25,496 nt of DNA from UBA2561 sp964577275 (GCA_964577275.1 CAZNYR010000057.1:1-25496), one strand, 5' to 3'. Shown: positions 9,311 to 17,467, counted from the first letter of the stretch. Numbers and translations: made by a program. The notes: generated by a model from the sequence alone, not told the origin.

Positions 9311-9739
9311 ATGAGTTTGATTGCTACTAAAATTCGTCCGAATTATCCAAAAACGACCGAAATTATCCTTAAAATTCGGGGGATGGAAAATCAAAAAGGC
9401 AAAATTATGGTGGCTTTATTTGATTCGGAAGCGAACTTTCCCGAAAGACCATTTCGTCGTATAACTGCCTCAATATCAGATGATTTGACTGCCGAAGTTC
9501 GGTTTGAAAATTTGGAAGCTCGATTTTATGCGCTTAGTGTTTTGCATAGTGCATCGGGGAGTTCGCAGCCTGAAGTGAATTTTTTGGGAATGCCCACCGA
9601 AAAATATGGTTTTTCTAATAATAAATACGGTATTTTTGGTAAATTTCCGGACTTTGAACAAGCCAAATTTGAGGCAAACGGCAAAACTTTTGTCGAAATC
9701 AGGATACGAAATATTCGGGAGGTTCTTTCATTGAAATGA
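9311..9739 (+). CDS. DUF2141 family protein without signal peptide
   Basis: 142 residues. The body follows the DUF2141 pattern: GKIMVALFDSEANFPERPFR, a conserved-position FENLEARFYALSVLH, then FLGMPTEKYGFSNN and FPDFEQAKFE. Two departures from the family as I know it are visible. First, members normally begin with a signal peptide, whereas this N-terminus (MSLIATKIRPNYPKTTEIIL) is hydrophilic, and no in-frame or shifted hydrophobic stretch is visible in the 136 bases upstream. Second, the usual acidic HDEN-NGKLD-like loop is replaced by HSASGSSQPEVN. It is divergent from the SusC-like receptor. The family's function is unknown; a cytoplasmic location is my inference. Confidence 0.8.
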   Translation: MSLIATKIRPNYPKTTEIILKIRGMENQKGKIMVALFDSEANFPERPFRRITASISDDLTAEVRFENLEARFYALSVLHSASGSSQPEVNFLGMPTEKYGFSNNKYGIFGKFPDFEQAKFEANGKTFVEIRIRNIREVLSLK

Positions 9740-9740
9740 T

Positions 9741-9758
9741 TTGATAATCAATACGTTA
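9741..9758 (+). repeat. Copy of the TTGATWWTCA-AAGTTA intergenic motif
   Basis: TTGATAATCAATACGTTA: perfect TTGAT-A-ATCAA palindrome core plus the directional tail. It begins two bases after the DUF2141 stop codon and 86 bases before the deacylase start. Confidence 0.55.
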
Positions 9759-9826
9759 TGGTTGATTAGTAAAAAAATAGTAATACGATTCATAATTTTG
9801 TTCAAAAACTTAAATACCACGTCATT

Positions 9827-10810
9827 ATGGCAAAATATATAGATATTGAGGTCATTCATAGCTTGAGCGAGGCGCAACCTAAAAAAGGCACGATTACTAA
9901 ATATTGGTTGCACCTGATTTCTAATGGTATTGCACAGCCTATTTCTATCCCGGTGATTATTGCACAAGGTGTTGATAATGAGGATGATGCGCCTGTTTTA
10001 GGAATTACAGCGGCGGTGCATGGGAACGAACTCAATGGCATTCCTGTCATTCAGCGATTATTTCAGGAAATCGACCCGACTACCTTACGTGGCACATTAA
10101 TTGGTGTGCCTGTGGTCAATGTGATTTCGATTATGCAACAGCAAAGACGATACGTTGATGGCGTAGATTTGAACCGCATTATGCCCGGCAAAATGAATGG
10201 AAATCGGAGCGAAATGTTTGCTTATCGCTTTACAAATCGGATTTTGAAACATTTTGATTATTTATTGGATTTGCATACGGCAAGTTTTGGACGAGTAAAT
10301 TCGTATTATATTCGGGCGGATATGAAACGGAAAGAAACTGCCAAATTGGCACGATTACAAAATGCCGAAATTATTTTGAATAATACGGGAGGCGATAGCA
10401 CGGTCAGAAGTGCGGCGGCAGATATGGGCATTCATGCGATTACGATAGAATTGGGCGACCCCAGTATTTTTCAGAAAGGCATGATTCAGGCGGGATTAGT
10501 TGGCGTAAAAAATGTCATGGCACATCTCAAAATGACTGATAATGAGATAGTTAAGCCAGAAAAAGCTCCGATTTATTGTAAAAAATCATATTGGATTTAT
10601 GCCAATCGAGGCGGTATTCTCGAAGTTTTTCCAAAAATTGGACAAATTATCGAAAAAGGCGACCGCATTGCCATCGTTCGGGATGTATTTGGCGATACGA
10701 TTCAGGTGTATGAAGCCCCCGAATCGGGCGTGGTTATTGGCAAAAGTACACAACCCGTAGGCTACACGGGCGGAAGGATTTTGCATTTAGGAATTATCAA
10801 ATCGAATTAA
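9827..10810 (+). CDS. Succinylglutamate desuccinylase/aspartoacylase family deacylase
   Basis: 327 residues, cytoplasmic, no signal peptide. It has the zinc ligands of the AstE/AspA branch of M14 carboxypeptidases: HGNE (His65, Glu68) and DLHT with His150. Also present are the substrate-side RYVDGVDLNR and a C-terminal beta domain (about 245-327) typical of the aspartoacylase-like group. By family it hydrolyses an N-acyl or peptide-like amide bond and uses Glu in a segment such as TIELGDPS. It is not specifically AstE or AspA, since none of the arginine-succinyl pathway genes is present. It precedes an ATP-grasp protein on the same strand with a 227-base gap, suggesting a make/break pair. A TAATTTTG (9793-9800) 26 bases before the ATG could be the -7 element. 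Confidence 0.85.
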   Translation: MAKYIDIEVIHSLSEAQPKKGTITKYWLHLISNGIAQPISIPVIIAQGVDNEDDAPVLGITAAVHGNELNGIPVIQRLFQEIDPTTLRGTLIGVPVVNVISIMQQQRRYVDGVDLNRIMPGKMNGNRSEMFAYRFTNRILKHFDYLLDLHTASFGRVNSYYIRADMKRKETAKLARLQNAEIILNNTGGDSTVRSAAADMGIHAITIELGDPSIFQKGMIQAGLVGVKNVMAHLKMTDNEIVKPEKAPIYCKKSYWIYANRGGILEVFPKIGQIIEKGDRIAIVRDVFGDTIQVYEAPESGVVIGKSTQPVGYTGGRILHLGIIKSN

Positions 10811-10854
10811 AAGCGGAGATAGCACAATTACTTTAAAATAATAGATTTAAGTTT

Positions 10855-10872
10855 TTGATTTTCAATAAGTTA
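10855..10872 (+). repeat. Copy of the TTGATWWTCA-AAGTTA intergenic motif
   Basis: TTGATTTTCAATAAGTTA. This is the cleanest full-length form of the family. It lies 44 bases after the deacylase stop codon, in the gap before the ATP-grasp gene. Confidence 0.55.
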
Positions 10873-11037
10873 AATCCCTCTGGCAAAAGAAATTGATGCT
10901 TGAGAAAGGACAGAATAATTTCCGAAAAATTCATCTCAAAATTAGGGTTTTATCTCAAAATTTAGCGTTATTGCGTTGGGTTTTGAGCCGAATTATTTTT
11001 TATAAAAAATTGTAAATCAAGAACTTATACTATTAAA

Positions 11038-12477
11038 TTGGAACACATACAAGAAATATCTCCGAATCAATTTGAGCCTGTGCTGCATTGGTATCCTAAG
11101 GCATTGAATGTGCCTTTGCATCCTACGGTAAGTTATTTTCTGAATCTCTCAACCGAACAGGTGGCGGTGCGTTATTGTCATATGCACCCTGTGGTAAAAC
11201 CTGCTATTTTGATGGATTTCTTACATTATAAACCTGTTTTTTTTCCATGGTCAGGGTCGGACTTGATTCATGTAACTTCGGCGGGTGCAAAACGTCGTCC
11301 TGTCATCATTGAAACAAATTCTTGTCCATCAGGTCAGAAATCAATGCCATTACGCCATGATTACGAGGAAAAAGGTGGTTATCAGTTACTTATCGAAAAA
11401 ACTTTCAAGCCAATGCTCAAATCTAAACGAGTGGGTACGGGAGTTTTGGCGGTCATTTATGACAAAAATCATGCCGAATCATCGGGTTATGCGGCGGCGA
11501 TGGCGGATGTAATGAGCGAAAAAGTATATTTGATTCCCTCATTTAATGGGGCGGAAAAATCTTTGGTTTGGCAAAATGAAGCTGGTTTTTTGGAATTTCA
11601 GGATGAGGCAGGGGAGATACTCCAAATTCGAGCGGCTTTCCGATACGTAACGCAAAAACCTTGGAATCGCTTGCCTTTGAACTGTAAAACCCTGATTGTC
11701 AATCCGATAATTGCTTGTTTGGCAGGCGGACGCAACAAAGCCGTAGCCGCCAAAGCCTATGATTTTATGAACGGCGAACTTAACGGAACGGGACTTAGTA
11801 TTAATATTCCCGAAACGATTCGGGATGTCAGCAAAGCCGAAGTTCCGTTTTGGGTGAATCGTTTGGGTGGTTTTGCGGTCATCAAAATTCCGTACAGCAA
11901 TGCAGGACAAGGCGTTTTTACGATTATTAATCCGCAGGAATTGGAGGATTTTATGTCCAAAGACTATGATTATGATAAATTTATTGTCCAGAGTTTGATT
12001 GGAAATTATAAATGGAGTTCGTCTGGGTCGCAGGGCAAAATGTATCATGTGGGTACAATGCCTGATAAAAAGGGAAAAAGTTACGTATGTGATTTACGCA
12101 TGATGATTCATAGCACGGCAGAGGGGTTTTTACCCTTGTCAATTTATGCCAGACGAGCCGAAAGTCCTTTGCCCGAAATTCCAGACCCTGCCATTTCTTC
12201 ATGGAAAGTTTTAGGAACAAATTTATCAATCAAAATGGGCGAAAATCAATGGAATTCGGATGCAAATCGACTCTTAACCACTGACCGTAGGGAGTTTAAC
12301 AAAATTGGTATGGGGCTTGATGATTTGATTGAAAGTTACGTACAATCTGTCTTGGCTACGATTGCTATTGACAAAATGGCGGAGAATCTGACCAATTCGA
12401 AAGGCAGGTTTCGCTCCAAATTATTTGCTTCGCTCAATGATGATGCCGTACTTTTGAATGAAATTATGAAATCTTAA
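11038..12477 (+). CDS. Unusual ATP-grasp-like ligase
   Basis: 479 residues. The start is taken as TTG at 11038 (LEHIQEISPNQFEPV); no ATG is available upstream, and the next Met falls inside the conserved-looking region. The N-terminal half is of unknown type, with RPVIIETNSCPSGQKSMP at about residue 84-101. From about 270 an ATP-grasp pattern appears: FAVIKIPYSNAGQGVF with Lys283 and the Gly-rich turn 290-292, then FIVQSLIG, and CDLRMMIH with Asp352 and Arg354, as in the D-R motif of RimK-type ligases. By family it would couple ATP hydrolysis to carboxylate-amine (peptide-like) ligation. The placement after an aspartoacylase-like hydrolase suggests the two act on the same bond type; this is inference. 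A strong terminator follows at 12547. Confidence 0.65.
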   Translation: MEHIQEISPNQFEPVLHWYPKALNVPLHPTVSYFLNLSTEQVAVRYCHMHPVVKPAILMDFLHYKPVFFPWSGSDLIHVTSAGAKRRPVIIETNSCPSGQKSMPLRHDYEEKGGYQLLIEKTFKPMLKSKRVGTGVLAVIYDKNHAESSGYAAAMADVMSEKVYLIPSFNGAEKSLVWQNEAGFLEFQDEAGEILQIRAAFRYVTQKPWNRLPLNCKTLIVNPIIACLAGGRNKAVAAKAYDFMNGELNGTGLSINIPETIRDVSKAEVPFWVNRLGGFAVIKIPYSNAGQGVFTIINPQELEDFMSKDYDYDKFIVQSLIGNYKWSSSGSQGKMYHVGTMPDKKGKSYVCDLRMMIHSTAEGFLPLSIYARRAESPLPEIPDPAISSWKVLGTNLSIKMGENQWNSDANRLLTTDRREFNKIGMGLDDLIESYVQSVLATIAIDKMAENLTNSKGRFRSKLFASLNDDAVLLNEIMKS

Positions 12478-12546
12478 AATATGATTTTTTTTAGTTTTTA
12501 GTACAATAAGACTGCGAACAAGAATAATTGAAATTTTTGATATTTG

Positions 12547-12587
12547 CCGAATCACAAAAAATCAACGTATTTTTGTGATTCGGTTTT
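12547..12587 (+). terminator. Rho-independent terminator after the ATP-grasp gene
   Basis: CCGAATCACAAAAA (12547-12560) pairs perfectly with 12570-12583 around a 9-base loop, followed by TTTT. It separates the ATP-grasp gene from the next operon. Confidence 0.85.
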
Positions 12588-12680
12588 GATATGCTGAATC
12601 CCATCGTTACTTGTCTTCAAGAAACAATAAACCGCCAAAAAATGAGGGTATTTCCATCGTTTGACCATCGTAAAAATAGC

Positions 12681-13427
12681 ATGAAAATTAGTTGTATTAT
12701 ATTGATTATCAGTAGTTTATATTTGAATTTTGTAAACGCGCAAGAAGCCCAAAGCCAACGGGTCAAAAATGATGTCGCCCTAATTCGATTGACTGAAAAT
12801 ATGGCACTTTATACCGCTTTTATGTATTTTAATTCGGGATTTGTGCCGATGAACGGACTGATTATCAATACTAAACAGGGATTAGTGATGGTGGATGCGC
12901 CTTGGAGTCGAAAGCACACAAAATACGTGCTAAAAAAAGCGCGAAAGATGTTTAAAAAACGTGTGAAATATGCCATTTTGACTTGTGGAAATCCCGAACG
13001 CATTGGTGGAATTTCGGAGTTACATCGCAAAAAAGTGATTAGTTTAGCTCAACGAAAAACAGCACAACGAATGGTAGAAAATGGATTTTTACCACCTGAT
13101 TATCGCCTTGATTTTCAGAGTGATACGACTTTATATTTTGGAAAAACGTCCTTTGAAATTTATTTCCCTGGGGCTGGATATTCACCCGATAATATTACGG
13201 TTTATTTACCTAATGAACGAATTTTATTTGGAGGAGGTTTGATTAAATCGGCGACCTCCCGCTATTTGGGCAATACTCGAACCGCCAATCTGCCAGAATG
13301 GGAAAAATCCATTCAAAAATTATACGATAAATATCCGTATGTTCGGGTGGTCATTCCTGCACAGGGTAGATATGCAGGATTTGAACTCATCAAACATAGT
13401 TTCAATTTGGTTAAAAGAGGATATTAA
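12681..13427 (+). CDS. Class B1 metallo-beta-lactamase homologue lacking all zinc ligands (pseudoenzyme)
   Basis: 248 residues from ATG 12681, which gives a signal peptide (MKISCIILIISSLYLNFVNAQ); an earlier in-frame ATG at 12591 would bury it. The scaffold matches BlaB/IND-like subclass B1 enzymes: NGLIINTKQGLVMVDAPWS, KRVKYAILT, ERIGGISELH, STSFEIYFPG-like strand, SPDNITVYLPNERILFGG, LIKS with the conserved Lys, LGNT, and IPAQGR. At every zinc position the ligand is gone. H-x-H-x-D is C102-G-N104-P-E106; the PGPGH His is Tyr167; the FGGC Cys is Gly186; the PGHG His is Gln228. The frame is intact, so it is likely a secreted non-catalytic binding protein rather than a decayed gene. It is first in an apparent operon with ribD (35-base gap), ftsX and DUF3098. 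Confidence 0.88.
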   Translation: MKISCIILIISSLYLNFVNAQEAQSQRVKNDVALIRLTENMALYTAFMYFNSGFVPMNGLIINTKQGLVMVDAPWSRKHTKYVLKKARKMFKKRVKYAILTCGNPERIGGISELHRKKVISLAQRKTAQRMVENGFLPPDYRLDFQSDTTLYFGKTSFEIYFPGAGYSPDNITVYLPNERILFGGGLIKSATSRYLGNTRTANLPEWEKSIQKLYDKYPYVRVVIPAQGRYAGFELIKHSFNLVKRGY

Positions 13428-13462
13428 ATGAATTAAAATGATAAAAAGACACATTGTAAGAT

Positions 13463-14488
13463 ATGACAGAAATAGCTGAAAAATATATGCAAAGAGCCAT
13501 CGAATTGGCAAGTTTGGGGATAAGAAATGTGAGTCCAAATCCGATGGTAGGCTGTGTGATTGTGCATGAAAATAAAATTATTGGCGAAGGATTTCATCAA
13601 AAATATGGCGAAGCGCACGCCGAAGTGAATGCCATAAATTCCGTACAAAATAAGGTATTACTCTCAGAATCAACGGTTTATGTAACACTCGAACCCTGTT
13701 CGCATTTCGGAAAAACGCCACCTTGTGCCGATTTATTAATCCGACATCAAGTCAAAAAAGTGGTCATAGCCAGCACCGACCCAAATCCACAGGTAAATGG
13801 CAAGGGGATTGAAAAATTAAAACAAGCTGGTATTCAGGTTATTACAGGAATTTTGGAAAAACAAGCCCAAACGCAAAATCGACGTTTTATCACAAATATT
13901 ACTCAGAAAAGACCTTACGTGATTCTGAAATTTGCCCAAACTGCGGATGGATTTATTGCTCGTCAAAACTTTGATTCTAAGTGGATTAGTGATGAATTTT
14001 CCAGAAAATTAGCCCATAAATGGCGCACCGAAGAGGATGCAATTTTGGTTGGGACAAATACGGCTTTGTATGATAATCCGCAGCTGACCGCTCGAAATTG
14101 GTCGGGACAAAATCCGCTCCGTGTGGTGCTGGATAAAAGTTTAAAATTACCTGAAAACTTACACCTGTTTGATGGCACTGTATCTACGGTTTGTTATAAT
14201 TCAAAAAAAACAGAAATTTATCCTAACTTGGAGTTTGTAAAACTGGATAATTCACATCCTAAATTTATTTTGAAAGATTTATATGCCCGAAAAATTGGTT
14301 CGTTAATGGTCGAGGGGGGTAGCCAGATTTTACATCAATTTATGGAATCAAATTTATGGGACGAGTTGCGTATTTTTTGTGCAAAAAAATCTTTCGGAAA
14401 TGGGATTTATGCGCCTCGTCCCGCAGGTAAATTGATTTGGGAAGAACCATTACAAAACGATAAGTTATTGATTTTCAGAAACATATAA
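13463..14488 (+). CDS. ribD: Bifunctional riboflavin biosynthesis deaminase/reductase RibD
   Basis: 341 residues, typical length. The N-terminal cytidine-deaminase-like domain has zinc motif HAEVNAI (His52, catalytic Glu54) and EPCSHFGKTPPC (Cys79 and Cys88). The C-terminal reductase starts at about residue 150 (LKFAQTADGFIA, TEEDAILVGTNTALYDNPQLTAR) and ends with VEGGSQILHQFMESNLWDEL. It deaminates 2,5-diamino-6-ribosylamino-4-pyrimidinone phosphate and then reduces the ribosyl side chain with NADPH, two cytoplasmic steps of riboflavin synthesis. No other rib gene is nearby. It stands 35 bases after the pseudo-lactamase gene and 11 bases before ftsX, so it is probably co-transcribed with both. 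Confidence 0.95.
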   Translation: MTEIAEKYMQRAIELASLGIRNVSPNPMVGCVIVHENKIIGEGFHQKYGEAHAEVNAINSVQNKVLLSESTVYVTLEPCSHFGKTPPCADLLIRHQVKKVVIASTDPNPQVNGKGIEKLKQAGIQVITGILEKQAQTQNRRFITNITQKRPYVILKFAQTADGFIARQNFDSKWISDEFSRKLAHKWRTEEDAILVGTNTALYDNPQLTARNWSGQNPLRVVLDKSLKLPENLHLFDGTVSTVCYNSKKTEIYPNLEFVKLDNSHPKFILKDLYARKIGSLMVEGGSQILHQFMESNLWDELRIFCAKKSFGNGIYAPRPAGKLIWEEPLQNDKLLIFRNI

Positions 14489-14499
14489 GTTATTTTTTG

Positions 14500-15393
14500 A
14501 TGAACAAAGAAACGCCAAAAGCTACCAAAGTCGGGACATACCCACAGACCAATGTTATTTTGAGCATCACGACAGCACTTTTTATGACGGGGCTTTTTGC
14601 GCTTTTCATCATTCATGCAGACGAACTCAAGGGATTGATTCGGTCAAATATTCAGATTCATGTATATTTGAAACAAAAAATTGATGCAAAAACTCGGCAA
14701 CGTGTTGAAAATCAACTTTCTAACTTCAAGTTTATTGACCAAAAAGACGGCAAGGCGCGCATCGAATTTATATCCAAAGAGGAATCAGCACAACGCATGA
14801 TTGAGGAAACGGGCGAGGATTTTGTCGATTTTTTGGGCGAAAATCCGCTTCGGGATGCGTTTTTGATTCGGATAAAAGAGGAATATTTGGAGCGTAGCAA
14901 ATTGAAAATTATCCGCACTCGGATTGAAGCACTCGAAGGCGTATTTGAAGTGGATTATCCCGATGTTAAAATTGACCAAATTAACCTGAATATCAATAAA
15001 ATTGGGGCGGTCATTGCGGTTTTTATGTTTATTTTGTTATTGACGGTCATTGTTTTGATTGCTAATGCTGTCAAATTGGCAGTATATTCACAACGGTTTT
15101 TGATTCGGAGTATGCAGTTGGTGGGAGCGACACCGCAATTTATCAAACGCCCGTTCCTGATTCGGGGCGCAATACATGGATTTTTGGGTGGATTTTTGGC
15201 ATGTACGCTTTTACTCTTAACATTAAGTTTTTTTAATTTGCAACTTCAGGAATTAGCCATATTGCAAAATATTACACGCATTTTGATTTTATTAATATTT
15301 TTAGTGATAACGGGTATAACAATCTGTTTAGCAAGTGTTTATGTGGCAGTATCACGTTATTTAGAAATGTCTTTAGATGATTTGTATAAATAA
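14500..15393 (+). CDS. ftsX: Cell division ABC-transporter-like protein FtsX
   Basis: 297 residues from ATG 14500; a TTG directly upstream in frame (14497) is a less likely start. It has the FtsX topology: N-terminal helix at about 17-40, an extracytoplasmic domain at about 41-165 (SNIQIHVYLKQKI, GVFEVDYP), then three helices at about 170-193, 220-245 and 255-285. The motif LIRSMQLVGATPQFIKRPFLIRG is split by the cytoplasmic loop as in FtsX proteins. FtsX relays the state of the FtsE ATPase to periplasmic peptidoglycan hydrolases. ftsE is not adjacent, which is common in Bacteroidota. It follows ribD by 11 bases and precedes the DUF3098 gene by 47. Confidence 0.93.
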   Translation: MNKETPKATKVGTYPQTNVILSITTALFMTGLFALFIIHADELKGLIRSNIQIHVYLKQKIDAKTRQRVENQLSNFKFIDQKDGKARIEFISKEESAQRMIEETGEDFVDFLGENPLRDAFLIRIKEEYLERSKLKIIRTRIEALEGVFEVDYPDVKIDQINLNINKIGAVIAVFMFILLLTVIVLIANAVKLAVYSQRFLIRSMQLVGATPQFIKRPFLIRGAIHGFLGGFLACTLLLLTLSFFNLQLQELAILQNITRILILLIFLVITGITICLASVYVAVSRYLEMSLDDLYK

Positions 15394-15440
15394 TTTTACA
15401 TTTTTTTAAGTTAAGTATAAAAATCAAAAAAATAATAAAA

Positions 15441-15671
15441 ATGACAGATTTGAACAAAAAAAAATCTTCTGTGCCTTTTGCCTTTAGCAAGAAAAATTAT
15501 CAGTTAATGGGTGTAGGGTTGGCTATTTTGATGGTAGGATTTATCGTGATGGGCATGGATACTGAGCAACACGGATTTGGATTTATGGGGCTGACGCTGG
15601 GTCCTATAATGGTAATGCTTGGGTTTTTATTTCAATTTTGGGCAATTATGCACCGAAGTAAGAAAGCGTAA
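15441..15671 (+). CDS. DUF3098 family small membrane protein
   Basis: 76 residues with two membrane helices at about 23-40 and 49-69 joined by a short loop (MDTEQHGFGFMG). The patterns FAFSKKNYQLMGVGLAILMVGFI and LGPIMVMLGFLFQFWAIM fit DUF3098, a family regularly found directly after ftsX in Bacteroidota, as here. Function is unknown. It ends the apparent operon; a terminator-like hairpin follows at 15723. Confidence 0.85.
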   Translation: MTDLNKKKSSVPFAFSKKNYQLMGVGLAILMVGFIVMGMDTEQHGFGFMGLTLGPIMVMLGFLFQFWAIMHRSKKA

Positions 15672-15722
15672 ATTTTGCAATTTTTTTTTACATTTCTTGA
15701 AATCTGATTTATTAATTTAAGA

Positions 15723-15754
15723 CCTGCCAAGTTTTCGGTAATTTGGTGGGTTTT
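15723..15754 (+). terminator. Terminator after the ribD-ftsX-DUF3098 operon
   Basis: CCTGCCAA (15723-15730) pairs with TTGGTGGG (15743-15750) with two G-T pairs, followed by TTTT. The stem is moderate and the T-run short. Confidence 0.55.
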
Positions 15755-15784
15755 GAAGTATTTGAGAATCAGCGTTTTTAACCT

Positions 15785-15821
15785 AAAAAAACATCTTTCC
15801 AAGTTCAAATGCGAAAAGATG
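15785..15821 (-). terminator. Terminator of the FKBP gene
   Basis: Read on the minus strand, CATCTTT (15821-15815) pairs with AAAGATG (15798-15792) and is followed by a run of seven T. It lies about 40 bases past the stop codon of the FKBP isomerase gene. Confidence 0.7.
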
Positions 15822-15859
15822 CTTTTGTGTGATTTTTTGCTTAATCCAAGAACAAAAAT

Positions 15860-16288
15860 TTAATGAGCAATACTATCAATTTTGATGTCAAATACCAGAG
15901 TTTTGCCTGCCATTTGGTGGTTTGCATCCAATTTGACGGTATTTTCAGTAATTTCGATTACCGTAACAGGCACGTCTTGTCCTTGAATATTTGCCATTAA
16001 CTCGATGCCTAATTCCATGGGCATATCGGGCGGAAGTTGTGTTTTTTCGACTGGAAAAATATATTCGGGATGCGATACACCATAGGCTTTTTCGGGTGGA
16101 AGTGTAACGGTTTTTTCTTCGCCAAGAGCCATACCCATAACTGCCTCGTCAAATCCCTGAATCATTTGCCCCGAACCCACCGTAAAACCAAGTGGTTCGT
16201 TACGGTTATAGGAAGAATCGAAAACCTCTCCACTTTCAAATTTGCCCGTATAATGTACTTTAACTAAGTCTCCTTTTTTGACTTGCAT
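15860..16288 (-). CDS. SlyD-like FKBP-type peptidyl-prolyl isomerase
   Basis: 142 residues, cytoplasmic, no signal peptide. The FKBP core (VKVHYTGKFESGEVFDSSY, PLGFTVGSGQMIQGFDEAVMGM, GEEKTVTLPPEKAYG) is interrupted by the insert-in-flap domain (about 77-120, IELMANIQGQDVPVTVIEI) and closed by DANHQMAGKTLVFDIKI, the SlyD arrangement. The His/Cys-rich metal-binding tail of Escherichia coli SlyD is absent. It acts as a proline isomerase and holdase on folding proteins. It is a single gene, convergent with the ftsX operon, with its own terminator. Confidence 0.93.
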   Translation of the reverse strand: MQVKKGDLVKVHYTGKFESGEVFDSSYNRNEPLGFTVGSGQMIQGFDEAVMGMALGEEKTVTLPPEKAYGVSHPEYIFPVEKTQLPPDMPMELGIELMANIQGQDVPVTVIEITENTVKLDANHQMAGKTLVFDIKIDSIAH

Positions 16289-16475
16289 AAACTAAAGATT
16301 TAAAAGTCATAAAAAAATATACCTGATTTTCAGGCATCTAACGATATGTGGCAAAAGTACAAAATATATCCAAGAATTTAAATGGAATCAAAATGGTTTC
16401 TATGATATGCTGAACTTTATAAATTGATTTTGTTTAATTTTTCATGGACGGCTCGGCTAATTTGAATATTATTTG

Positions 16476-16493
16476 TTGATTTTCAGATACTTA
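16476..16493 (+). repeat. Variant copy of the TTGATWWTCA-AAGTTA motif
   Basis: TTGATTTTCAGATACTTA, 50 bases before the lipoprotein start. It is weaker than the copies at 9741, 10855 and 24193. Confidence 0.3.
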
Positions 16494-16543
16494 TATTTTT
16501 TTATTGGATACAAAATAGTTTTTATTATTTATCATAAAATGCA

Positions 16544-17395
16544 ATGTGCCAAATTTATTTACGATGGTTTTTGATTTTTGCTTCGTGCCTGATGGTCAAA
16601 GCCTGCCATGATCCTAAGCCCGACCTTGTCCAACAGAAGCATTCCCGTTCTGCTTCCTCGACACGCCATAAACAAGAGGCAGACGAAATCATCCAAAGTA
16701 TGCCTAACCCATTGGAAATCTGCGACTTAATATGTACTTTAGAACAAGAGCATCATCCGCCTTTTTATGTTTCGGAGCGCAACGACATTTCGACATATCA
16801 CACCAGCTATAAACAAGCAATGAATTTGGGCATTTATCGAACCGACCTTTTTTATGCCAATTATTATCGCAAAACGATTGACATTTTGCGTTATATGTCT
16901 GCGATTAATCGGCTACAATCGCAGTTGGCGTATGCCTCCGAAGCCATGCAAAAGCGACTAAGTGCGCTGGAGGAAGTCATCAAAGAAAAACCCTATCATA
17001 TTGATTCTGTGATATTTGTGCAGGGAAATTTGTTTTTTGAAGATTTTGAGGCGCATTTCCGAGCGATTGACCGCGAGGAGGTCAATGCGTGGATAGAATT
17101 GGGAAGCTGGATTGAGGGTGCATATTTGGTAACGCTGCATTACGAAAATGAGCCAAGTGAAGTATTGCGGCATAAATTGGCAGAACAGAAAATTATTTTA
17201 GCCCAACTTTTGCGACTAACCGAAATTTATCGGCATCGTCCCGCTTTTGAGCAGATGCACCAAAATATCATTGAACTTTCGGTGCTGTATCAAAAAGTAT
17301 TACCTGACCAAAACGGTATTTTTACGGTTTCTGACCGACAACTTGTCAAGATTTGTTCTAAAATCAAACATTTACGAGGTAAGGTTATTGGATAA
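16544..17395 (+). CDS. Predicted lipoprotein of unknown function
   Basis: 283 residues. The N-terminus (MCQIYLRWFLIFASCLMVKAC) is hydrophobic and ends in a lipobox-like VKAC with Cys21; Lys at -2 is unusual, so lipidation is likely but not certain. A polar linker (about 22-45) follows, then a mostly helical domain from about 55 to the end (YHTSYKQAMNLGIYRTDLFYANYYRKTIDILRYM is split across helices). Motifs such as NLGIYRTDLFYANYY recall Bacteroidota hypothetical lipoproteins, but I recognise no named family. It is monocistronic, convergent with the OmpA-like gene, and shares the bidirectional terminator at 17438-17467. Confidence 0.75.
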   Translation: MCQIYLRWFLIFASCLMVKACHDPKPDLVQQKHSRSASSTRHKQEADEIIQSMPNPLEICDLICTLEQEHHPPFYVSERNDISTYHTSYKQAMNLGIYRTDLFYANYYRKTIDILRYMSAINRLQSQLAYASEAMQKRLSALEEVIKEKPYHIDSVIFVQGNLFFEDFEAHFRAIDREEVNAWIELGSWIEGAYLVTLHYENEPSEVLRHKLAEQKIILAQLLRLTEIYRHRPAFEQMHQNIIELSVLYQKVLPDQNGIFTVSDRQLVKICSKIKHLRGKVIG

Positions 17396-17437
17396 TAAAT
17401 CAAAAATTACATTTCCACTTTGCATTTATTTTGCAAA

Positions 17438-17467
17438 AAAAAACCTATCCACTGAGATAGGTTTTTT
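17438..17467. terminator. Bidirectional terminator between convergent genes
   Basis: A-run plus CCTATC (17444-17449) pairs with GATAGG (17456-17461) plus a six-T run around the loop CACTGA. A-tract and T-tract flank both sides, so it can stop transcription from either direction. Confidence 0.85.

Noticed and set aside
9175..9312. N-terminal extension of the SusC-like frame to 9312
   Set aside because: It would bury the signal peptide and overlap the promoter-like element at 9204-9230.
11539..12048. 169-residue open frame on the minus strand
   Set aside because: It lies fully antisense to the ATP-grasp gene, has no recognisable domain and a biased Arg/Phe/Ile composition typical of a shadow frame.
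12591..12680. Upstream in-frame ATG for the pseudo-lactamase
   Set aside because: It would place 30 polar residues before a clear signal peptide and starts 8 bases after the terminator stem.
14463..14485. TTGATTTTCAG-type match at the 3' end of ribD, and similar ones at 12703 and 13103
   Set aside because: They are inside coding sequence and explained by common Leu-Ile/Asp-Phe codons; not counted as motif copies.
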